Shown here: positions 58,060-64,000 of the stretch, in pieces
How positions within the stretch are numbered: position 1 is the first letter of the stretch
Layout of the letters: each line of letters opens with the position of its first letter
Assembly (NCBI RefSeq): GCF_040536835.1
Contig: NZ_CP159578.1
Location: 2,418,001-2,482,000 of the forward strand
Direction of reading: 5' to 3'
Length of the DNA stretch: 64,000 nt
Source of the DNA: Salinicola endophyticus
GTDB lineage: Bacteria > Pseudomonadota > Gammaproteobacteria > Pseudomonadales > Halomonadaceae
Position numbers and translations under genes: made by a program
The notes under the pieces: model-generated
The model's database searches: none
Seen by the model: the letters and a program-made list of their open reading frames with translations, nothing else
What the model was told of the DNA's origin: nothing

Positions 58060-59562
58060 ATGCGGATCGATCTCAAGGCGGCCGTGCTTGGCCTTGGCGC
58101 ACTTGCCGTCTGTCCCGGCGTGGCTGCCGCCGGCTTCGGTCTCGCCGAGCTGATCCAGCTCGGCCAGGCGCTACCCGATGCCCAGACTCAGGGCGACATC
58201 TCGAAGGATGACACCCGGGCCAGCCTGAAGTTGAACAACGGCCGCACATTCACCATCAGCTCACCCGATGGGCAGACCTCGCTGGCCAACCTGATCAAGG
58301 GCGACCGCGTGACACTGGACGTCAACGGCAACAGGGTCGACTTTTCGACCACGGCCGCAAGCTTCGAGACCGGGTACGACAAGGGCGATCAAGCGGCGGT
58401 CTACTCAATCTCCAGCGTGGTGGACTCACGGCCACTGACCCTGAGCTGGGAGGGGACGCCCGATTCGCTCGCCAGCGCCAACCGTCTATCCGCCACCCTC
58501 AACGGTCAGCCGGTCACGCTGGTCCTGCCCGACGACCAGACGCTGGACGATTTCAAGGGATCGACGCCGATCACCCTACTGGACGCCAACGGCAATCCGC
58601 TGATCGATGGTCAGTCGCTCAACGCCCTCTCGCCAAAACGCCTGCTGCAACTCGCCGCGCGCCTGGGGATGCTGGATACCGACATGGCGCTACGCGGCGC
58701 CCAGAAACAGGCAATGGCGCAGAACTTCGGCATTCTCTCCAGCCAGATCGACAGCGCCATGCAGCCCGGCCGCGCGTCCGCGCCAAGCCAGGGGCAGCGA
58801 TTCGCCGCCGGGCGCGGCCTCAACGTCTGGGTGGCGAGCGAAGCGAGCGACCTGGAGGGGCGTGCCAACACCACCGCCTATGATGGCGAAGGCAAGGCGG
58901 CGTTCGTCGGCCTCGACTGGAAGCGCAAAGGCTGGCTACTGGGGCTCGCTGCCGGGCACAGCTCTGTCGATATCACCACTCACAACCAGGTCGCGCGTGT
59001 CGATCTGGGCGGCGACGTGATCGCTCCCTATGCCGCTGTGGCCGTCGACGATGGCCGCTGGGTGCTCGATGCGATCGGGCTCTATCAGTCGCTGGATGGC
59101 CGCAGCCGCAACCGCTATCTGGCCGGCGATGTGAATCTCGACGGCGAGCGCTGGGGTGCGCGCGGCTCGACGACCTATTATCTGCCGCGTCTGGCTCGTT
59201 GGCAGATCGGGGTGACTGCCGGCGGCTCCTATCTCAACGACAAGCTGCAGGGGCGCTATCTGGGCACACAGAGCGATTACGGGGTCGAACTCGGCGAGCT
59301 CTTCGGCGGGTTCAAGCTGGGCTACGACCTGCCCAACGGGCAGCTCTACGCCAGCGCCCTGCACTATCACAACATCACCGCGCATGTGGACAGCCGGGTC
59401 AATCTCATCGAGAAGGACGACCCCAGCCGCGAGCAGCTGAAGTTGGGACTGTCGCACGAACTGGGGCAGCGCTGGAACGTCGACTTTGCAGGCGTCGCCG
59501 TCGTCGGCAGCAGCGACACCCGCTATCGCAAGCTGCAGGCGACCCTGGCCTATCGCCTCTAG
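58060..59562 (+). CDS. autotransporter-domain protein with short passenger
   Basis: A 500-residue outer-membrane protein. A signal peptide (MRIDLKAAVLGLGALAV, cleaved near residue 24 after VAAA) is followed by a roughly 220-residue passenger without recognised motifs. From about residue 245 a C-terminal type Va-like beta-barrel follows: alternating hydrophobic strands such as GLNVWVASEAS, KAAFVGLDWKRKGWLLGLAAGH and a last strand RKLQATLAYRL. GGGGAAC lies before the start. Most autotransporters have far longer passengers. It lies just after the capsule locus but is probably a separate unit. Confidence 0.8.
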   Translation: MRIDLKAAVLGLGALAVCPGVAAAGFGLAELIQLGQALPDAQTQGDISKDDTRASLKLNNGRTFTISSPDGQTSLANLIKGDRVTLDVNGNRVDFSTTAASFETGYDKGDQAAVYSISSVVDSRPLTLSWEGTPDSLASANRLSATLNGQPVTLVLPDDQTLDDFKGSTPITLLDANGNPLIDGQSLNALSPKRLLQLAARLGMLDTDMALRGAQKQAMAQNFGILSSQIDSAMQPGRASAPSQGQRFAAGRGLNVWVASEASDLEGRANTTAYDGEGKAAFVGLDWKRKGWLLGLAAGHSSVDITTHNQVARVDLGGDVIAPYAAVAVDDGRWVLDAIGLYQSLDGRSRNRYLAGDVNLDGERWGARGSTTYYLPRLARWQIGVTAGGSYLNDKLQGRYLGTQSDYGVELGELFGGFKLGYDLPNGQLYASALHYHNITAHVDSRVNLIEKDDPSREQLKLGLSHELGQRWNVDFAGVAVVGSSDTRYRKLQATLAYRL

Positions 59563-59630
59563 GTACTTGAAGTGACTACCGGGGAAAAGTACGAGAAATT
59601 CTTGAGTGCGTCTGAAACGTGCAGCGCTAG

Positions 59631-59799
59631 GTTCTGTACGAAAAGTCAGCGAGCGAAGGCCAGACCGGGGCGCGTAGCTAAGGCAAAAATCGGCGATAAG
59701 GCGGAGTTTACGGGGTATAAATGAGCATTTTGACCGGGCTGGCGATCCAGCCGATTTTTAACGCTGGATTGCCGAGCGCAGGTAGTTTTCGTGCAGAGC
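59631..59799. mobile_element. MITE-like element (IS5-type ends)
   Basis: A 169-base non-coding stretch bounded by imperfect inverted repeats: GTTCTGTACGAAAAGT at the left (59631-59646) and, read on the other strand, GCTCTGCACGAAAACT at the right. It is flanked by CTAG on the left and ATAG on the right, close to the 4-base YTAR target duplication of IS5-group elements. It encodes no protein. Its right 22 bases recur at about 28586. I infer it is a non-autonomous element; the parent transposon is not in this window. Confidence 0.55.
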
Positions 59800-59815
59800 A
59801 TAGCGAGATCGGGTG

Positions 59816-61237
59816 TCAAATCACCCCGATATGCTGATCCGGGCGGCTCTGCAGAGTCTGGGCGATATCACCCAGTGCCACCGCCAGCGACTGGCGGCTG
59901 ATGGTGCCCCCCAGGCAAACTCGCACCGCTTCCGGCGCCTGCCCGGAGACAGTGAAGGCATCGCTGGGCACGACGCTGATATCGAAGCTGCCCAGACGAT
60001 GGGCGAAGGCCGCCCGGCTCCAGTGCGATGCCAGGGGTATCCAGATATGGAAGGCATCCGGCTGCCCACGAAAGCTACCCTGGGGCAGCCACTCGTCGAC
60101 CAGCGCGTAGCGGGCGCGGGTCTCGTTACGTATCGCCTCCAGCCAGCGCACGGCGACACCACTCTCGATCCACTCGGTGGCCAGCGCCGCATTCAACGGA
60201 GACGCCATCACCGTGGTCGCGCGCAGGGCACCGGCCAGGCGTCGGGCCTCGGCCTGCCCCGGCGCCACCACATAAGCCAGCCTCAGGCCCGCACCCAGAC
60301 ACTTGGCGAGCCCGGCGATGTAGTAGGTCAGCTCCGGCGCATAGCTCGCCAGTGGTGTCACCGGTTGGCGCGGCAGCGCGGCGTAGGCGTCGTCTTCGAT
60401 GATCGGCACCTGGTAGTGCCGCGCCACCTCGGTGATCGCCTCACGCCGGGCGAGCGGCATCGTGTAGGTGGTGGGATTGTGTAGGGTCGGGTTGCAGTAG
60501 AGCGCGCGCGGCGAGTAGCGAGCACAGGCCGCGGCGAAAGCCTCGGGATCGACTCCCGCCTCATCGACCGGCAAGCCGATCAGCCGGATGCCCAGTTGCC
60601 CGGCTACGGCACGCAGACCGGGATAGGTGAGCGCGGCACAGCACACCACGGCATTCGGCTCAGTCGCCTTCAGCAGCGTCAGAATGGAGAGCAGCGCGCT
60701 CTGGGCGCCGGGACAGACCTGCAGCCTGGCCACGGGCACCTCCGGCCAGTGCCGCGACAGCCATTCCGCGCCGGCCTCGCGGTCACGTAGCGAGCCACCG
60801 AACTCCTGGTAGCGCAGCAGCTCGGGCAGACGCGGCTGCAAAGCTGCCAGCCCGGCCTGCATCTGCGCCGCCAGAGCAGTATCCGCCGGTTCCGGCGGCA
60901 GGTTCATGCTCATGTCCGCACCGCGCCGAACTTCCGGCGGTGGCAGCGGCTCACTCGGCCTGACGGGGCGTGACTCGCCCCGCACGTAGCTGCCACTGCC
61001 CACCCGAGCTTCGATCAGGCCACGCTCCCGCGCCTCGTTATAGGCACGGGTCACGGTGGTGAAGTTGATCCCGAGATGCTCGGCGAGCTGGCGCTGGGTC
61101 GGTAACTGCTGGTTCGGCATCAGACGGCCATTGGCGATATCCTCGGCAATCGCATCGGCAATCGCACGATAGAGCGGACGCGTCGCCAGCGAGAGTCGCG
61201 GCAACCACGGCATAGCGTCCTCGGCCCAGACCGGCAT
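59816..61237 (-). CDS. MocR-family (GntR/aminotransferase) transcriptional regulator
   Basis: A 473-residue PdxR/MocR-type regulator. An N-terminal GntR winged helix (PLYRAIADAIAEDIANG, LPTQRQLAEHLGINFTTVTRAYNE, residues about 15-75) is joined to a fold-type I aminotransferase-like domain (CNPTLHNPTTYTM, IIEDDAYAAL, IAGLAKCLGAG with the PLP lysine). The ATG at 61237 overlaps the upstream membrane-protein stop as TGATG; longer frames are antisense-like. MocR proteins sense PLP or amino-acid derivatives. The regulator and membrane protein probably form an operon controlled from the palindrome at 61932. Confidence 0.92.
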   Translation of the reverse strand: MPVWAEDAMPWLPRLSLATRPLYRAIADAIAEDIANGRLMPNQQLPTQRQLAEHLGINFTTVTRAYNEARERGLIEARVGSGSYVRGESRPVRPSEPLPPPEVRRGADMSMNLPPEPADTALAAQMQAGLAALQPRLPELLRYQEFGGSLRDREAGAEWLSRHWPEVPVARLQVCPGAQSALLSILTLLKATEPNAVVCCAALTYPGLRAVAGQLGIRLIGLPVDEAGVDPEAFAAACARYSPRALYCNPTLHNPTTYTMPLARREAITEVARHYQVPIIEDDAYAALPRQPVTPLASYAPELTYYIAGLAKCLGAGLRLAYVVAPGQAEARRLAGALRATTVMASPLNAALATEWIESGVAVRWLEAIRNETRARYALVDEWLPQGSFRGQPDAFHIWIPLASHWSRAAFAHRLGSFDISVVPSDAFTVSGQAPEAVRVCLGGTISRQSLAVALGDIAQTLQSRPDQHIGVI

Positions 61238-61809
61238 CAGGCGAGATACCGGTTGAGACGACCAATGCGATAGAGATCGTGCAGGTAGAGATCCAGCTTG
61301 GCCACCGCGTGGGTCAAAAGGATCACCAGCGCCAGCAGCACCAGGATCACCACGGGGTCGTTCATCCAGGCAAAGGTGGCGCCGGGCACTTCGTAAGCAA
61401 CGGTATAAAGGCTCAGGCCGCCCAGGAACATGGCGATCAGGCAATCGACCAGCACCACGATCAGCAGCGCCTTGCGCCAGTCGTGCGCCACAGGACGGCC
61501 GGTCCACAGCGACAGATAGCGAATCTTCACCCCCTGCTCCAGCACGATGCTCTTGCGCCGGCGCAGCAGCGGCTCGGGGTTGCGCGACAGCGTCTCGTCA
61601 CGCTGTGCCGCGCTCACCAACCGCTCGGGAAAGACCCCGCGCAGCGCCGCAAAGGCACTCTCTGACGCGGAAGCACGGCCCGCCCCTTCACGTACCGCCA
61701 GCGCTTCGTCGTCGCCGACGTTCTGCGCGTAGTAGATGTCATAAACCTGATAGACAGCGAACGCCACCCCGATAAAGATCACCGCCAGTATCAGCATTGT
61801 CTGGATCAT
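61237..61809 (-). CDS. uncharacterised inner-membrane protein
   Basis: A 190-residue membrane protein of no family that I recognise. A first transmembrane segment lies at residues about 4-22 (MLILAVIFIGVAFAVYQVY). It is followed by a charged cytosolic or periplasmic loop of about 90 residues, then two closely spaced segments at about 115-140 and 150-170 (ALLIVVLVDCLIAMFLGG, VVILVLLALVILL), ending with a basic tail. GAGGAG is six bases before the ATG. It overlaps the MocR gene by one base, so the pair should be co-regulated. It may be the target function of the regulator, for example a transporter or an accessory protein. Confidence 0.7.
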   Translation of the reverse strand: MIQTMLILAVIFIGVAFAVYQVYDIYYAQNVGDDEALAVREGAGRASASESAFAALRGVFPERLVSAAQRDETLSRNPEPLLRRRKSIVLEQGVKIRYLSLWTGRPVAHDWRKALLIVVLVDCLIAMFLGGLSLYTVAYEVPGATFAWMNDPVVILVLLALVILLTHAVAKLDLYLHDLYRIGRLNRYLA

Positions 61810-61931
61810 AACGCGCTCCTCACTCTCATCTCGCCATCACTCATACCGGGGAGAATCGCAGCGGACGCCACCCGGGTCTCATAGACATCGGAATGGTAGC
61901 AGTCATACAAAAACCACTCAATACAGGGATG

Positions 61932-61960
61932 AATGCATACAACTATTAATTGTATGCATT
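61932..61960. promoter_or_regulatory. palindromic operator candidate ahead of the membrane-MocR operon
   Basis: AATGCATACAA (61932-61942) and TTGTATGCATT (61950-61960) form a perfect 11-bp inverted repeat around a seven-base spacer. A third CATACAA half-site lies at 61904-61910, exactly 32 bases before the left arm's CATACAA, about three helical turns. The site lies about 120 bases upstream of the operon start. It resembles GntR/MocR operators with spaced half-sites and is probably autoregulatory. Confidence 0.65.
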
Positions 61961-61987
61961 GAGGTGATATGAATTGAGGTGAAATGT
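61958..61987 (+). repeat. 15-bp tandem duplication beside the palindrome
   Basis: ATTGAGGTGATATGA (61958-61972) is followed directly by ATTGAGGTGAAATGT (61973-61987), 13 of 15 identical. It overlaps the right arm of the inverted repeat and ends with a further TGTATG half-site. The duplication may have created an extra regulator contact. The remainder of the 61810-62081 gap shows nothing else. Confidence 0.6.
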
Positions 61988-62081
61988 ATGCCCGTATGAG
62001 TGGGCCGTGCAGGAGAGAGCTTTGCTCGCGAATGGTCAGGCGCCCTGTAAGACGCCAGCCATCGATCAGCCGACAGATAAC

Positions 62082-63146
62082 TCAATCAGCGATCAGTTCG
62101 GCCTTGACCGGTGTATGCATATCGACATCGACCTTGACCGTCTTGCCCAGGATCGCGTGCAGGTACTTGGGCGTCAGCCCGTAACCCGGCCGCACGCTGC
62201 GCACCGCGTCCTCGGTGATGACATCCCCAGCCCGCAACGCCTTGACGAAATAGAGTGAACGGCGAAATTTCACATTGCCCTGCTCACTCGACTTGCGTCC
62301 GTAATCGATACCCCCTAGCGAACGCCAGGCCGTTTTAGTATCGCGACAGAGCGCTGCCAGCTCAGCGGGCTCCAGGGAGAAGCTGTCATCAGGCCCGCCG
62401 CCGCTACGATCCAGCGTGACATGCTTCTCGATGAGGCTGGCGCCCAGCGCGATACTGGTGATTGCCGTCGTATTGTCGAGCGTATGATCGGAAAGCCCGG
62501 TCACCAGACCAAATCGCCCGATCATGTCGGGGATGGTGCGCAGGTTGTAATCCTCAGCCGGCGCGGGATAGCCGCTGACGCAGTGCAGAATAGCCAGCTG
62601 CTCGCAGCCTGCCCCTCTGGCGGCATCGACGGCTTCCTGAATTTCCGCCGCATCCGCCATGCCGGTGGAGATGATCATCGGCTTGCCCTTACTCGCCACG
62701 TACTCGATCAACGGGATATCGACCGCCTCGAAGGAGGCGATCTTGTATGCCGGGGCGCCCAGCTCCTCGAGCAGGTCGACCGCCGTGCTGTCGAAGGGAG
62801 AGCTGAACAGCGTAATGCCCTCCTTGCGCGCATGGGCGAAGAGTTCCGGGTGCCACTCCCAGGGCGTATGGGCCCACTCGTACAGCTCATAGAGCGTGCG
62901 CCCCGCCCACAGTCCATCGACGATCCGGAAGTCCGCCAGATCGCTCTCCAGGGTAATGGTATCGGGGCGGTAAGTCTGAATCTTGACTGCATCGGCCCCG
63001 GCCTGCCGGGCCTGGGTGATGATGCGCTTGGCCTTCTCGATATCTCCGTTATGGTTGGCGGAAACCTCGGCGATCACGTAGGGCTCGTATCCCGGGCCGA
63101 CCTGTCGGCCCGCGATGGAAAAAGAACTCGTGGAAACAGCGCTCAT
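62082..63146 (-). CDS. pseI: pseudaminic acid synthase
   Basis: PseI condenses 2,4-diacetamido-2,4,6-trideoxy-L-altrose with phosphoenolpyruvate to give pseudaminic acid. The 354-residue NeuB-family protein has PYVIAEVSANHNGDIEKA, the GLSDHTLDN segment, and GGGPDDSFSLEPAEL, the PseI-like version of the metal-binding region. The C-terminal SAF domain (VKFRRSLYFVKALRAGDVIT) is present. It is one base after the formyltransferase-like gene and two genes after pseG, so the biosynthetic genes run off the right edge. It is likely used for flagellin or surface glycosylation. Confidence 0.93.
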   Translation of the reverse strand: MSAVSTSSFSIAGRQVGPGYEPYVIAEVSANHNGDIEKAKRIITQARQAGADAVKIQTYRPDTITLESDLADFRIVDGLWAGRTLYELYEWAHTPWEWHPELFAHARKEGITLFSSPFDSTAVDLLEELGAPAYKIASFEAVDIPLIEYVASKGKPMIISTGMADAAEIQEAVDAARGAGCEQLAILHCVSGYPAPAEDYNLRTIPDMIGRFGLVTGLSDHTLDNTTAITSIALGASLIEKHVTLDRSGGGPDDSFSLEPAELAALCRDTKTAWRSLGGIDYGRKSSEQGNVKFRRSLYFVKALRAGDVITEDAVRSVRPGYGLTPKYLHAILGKTVKVDVDMHTPVKAELIAD

Positions 63147-63147
63147 C

Positions 63148-63792
63148 TCACTTCACCTTCTTGAGGCTGATGGTATAGACATGGCCATGTAAGGCAAAAA
63201 AGGCCGGATAACGCTCGGGATCCATCAGCCGGATCTTGTTGAACAGATCAGCCAGCGGCTGATACGGATCGATCTCGCTGTCGGAGGGCGTACGTCGGCG
63301 ATAGTAGCTCGGGGTAATCTGCGCAGACTGCGGCGTGGGCTGCGCACCGTGGGCGATCAAGCGCAGGGCTTCATCCATCAGCCACAGCTCGGCATCGAAC
63401 AGTAGCCGGTCGACTTCATCGTGCAGCGCGTCGGCCGCCACGGCGAAGGAGCGCTTGGCCCAGATGGCACCAGTATCGACTTCATCTTCGGCTTCCAGCA
63501 GTGACACGGTCACTCCCCGCGCGCCTTCCAGCAGCGCCCATATATGCGGGCTCCAACCCCGGCCCAAGGGCAAGTCGCTGGCATGCAGCACCAGCGTATG
63601 ACAGTAGCGACTTCTCACCTCAGCATCGATGATCTGGCTGCAGGAGACCAGGAAGAGAATGTCTCCCCCGGTCAACTCGGCACGATCCCGACAAAGTTGA
63701 ATCTCATGCTCATCGGCACGTTCTTCGCGCCAGACTCGAAGCCATCGATTGACCGGGTGGCTTTCACTGGTACATAGCAAGGTGATCTGCAT
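63148..63792 (-). CDS. formyltransferase-like protein of pseudaminic acid cluster
   Basis: A 214-residue protein resembling the formyl-folate-dependent formyltransferase fold. LHASDLPLGRGWSPHIWALLEG and EDEVDTGAIWAK correspond to the catalytic histidine and aspartate blocks of methionyl-tRNA/sugar formyltransferases. The asparagine two residues before the histidine in typical enzymes is replaced by valine, so the catalytic triad is incomplete by eye. A C-terminal segment YYRRRTPSDSEID resembles the YYPRR box of these enzymes. Position between pseG and pseI suggests it modifies a pseudaminic-acid intermediate or product. The start at 63792 is chosen as the first ATG after pseG. Confidence 0.72.
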   Translation of the reverse strand: MQITLLCTSESHPVNRWLRVWREERADEHEIQLCRDRAELTGGDILFLVSCSQIIDAEVRSRYCHTLVLHASDLPLGRGWSPHIWALLEGARGVTVSLLEAEDEVDTGAIWAKRSFAVAADALHDEVDRLLFDAELWLMDEALRLIAHGAQPTPQSAQITPSYYRRRTPSDSEIDPYQPLADLFNKIRLMDPERYPAFFALHGHVYTISLKKVK

Positions 63793-63812
63793 AGGGCATC
63801 CAGCCGAAGGTG

Positions 63813-64000
63813 TTATGGCGCTAGCGCAGCGGTCAGACGCTTGACGCCCTCGCCGTCGACGAGCCGAGCGGCGCGCTCGCTCATCCTCGACAGGTATCGG
63901 GCACCCATGACGCGCGCCAACACCGAGGAGAGATCTTCGCCGAGCGCGCCTGAGTCGAGACGGATAGCGGCCCCGGCGCTCTCCAGGGCCGCAGCGATAT
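63813..64000 (-). CDS. pseG: UDP-2,4-diacetamido-trideoxyaltropyranose hydrolase, C-terminal end (partial)
   Basis: The last 62 codons of a gene that continues beyond the window edge. The translation (IAAALESAGAAIRLDSGALG, later ARVMGARYLSRMSERAARLVDG) resembles the C-terminal end of PseG, which removes UDP from the pseudaminic-acid precursor before the PseI step. A TAA stop is at 63813. The call rests on this tail and on the following formyltransferase and pseI genes, so it is an inference from context as much as from sequence. Confidence 0.62.
   Translation of the reverse strand, partial: IAAALESAGAAIRLDSGALGEDLSSVLARVMGARYLSRMSERAARLVDGEGVKRLTAALAP

Noticed and set aside
1..64000. CRISPR array, rRNA operon, prophage or intact transposase
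   Set aside because: No regularly spaced repeats with unique spacers, no rRNA sequence, and no phage or transposase protein were seen on either strand.

Overview
The window is a high-GC gammaproteobacterial chromosome segment. Gene order and protein character (prmC-prfA-hemA divergent from a TPR lipoprotein, lolB, ispE, tRNA-Gln, prs, rplY of the long Ctc type, pth, ychF) suggest a Halomonadaceae member such as Halomonas, Salinicola or Chromohalobacter. This placement is from recall of gene order and was not tested by any search.

Region 1 (about 0.4-16.4 kb) is housekeeping: hemA-prfA-prmC overlap on the minus strand. The TPR lipoprotein, lolB and ispE overlap on the plus strand. These are followed by tRNA-Gln(CTG), prs, rplY, pth, ychF, elongator tRNA-Met with a strong terminator, an enolase-superfamily dipeptide epimerase, an M18 aminopeptidase, and the periplasmic protease prc.

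Region 2 (about 16.7-57.8 kb) is one very large capsule locus. A KpsS paralogue (16.7 kb) faces a six-gene minus-strand operon (27.6 to 18.0 kb). That operon encodes glycosyltransferases, a glycosyltransferase-sulfotransferase fusion, and two proteins resembling the halves of a predicted HAD-type hydrolase. A 1.07-kb AT-richer gap separates it from a second minus-strand run, cysD, cysNC, lipoprotein, kpsD, kpsM, kpsT, kpsE, rmlBDAC, ugd. This run supplies PAPS, the ABC/PCP/OPX exporter, dTDP-rhamnose and UDP-glucuronate. On the plus strand kpsC, kpsS, an SDR reductase, a sulfatase/LTA-synthase-superfamily membrane protein, a 2,510-residue type I PKS and an alpha-oxoamine synthase follow almost without gaps. 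This set matches the rhizobial rkp-1 region (rkpA, G, H, I) and the Burkholderia wcbA/O/P/Q/R/T genes. The organisation (kpsDMTE separate from kpsCS) is that of ABC-transporter-dependent group 3-type capsules. Taken together the locus predicts a rhamnose- and uronate-containing, sulfated capsule, possibly with a locus-encoded aminoketone or amino-alcohol lipid.

Region 3 (about 58-64 kb) holds a small autotransporter, a probable 169-bp MITE-like element, a MocR/GntR regulator co-transcribed with an unknown membrane protein behind a perfect inverted-repeat operator candidate, and the end of a pseudaminic-acid cluster (partial pseG, a formyltransferase-like gene, pseI) running off the right edge.

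No CRISPR array, rRNA, prophage or intact transposase gene was seen.
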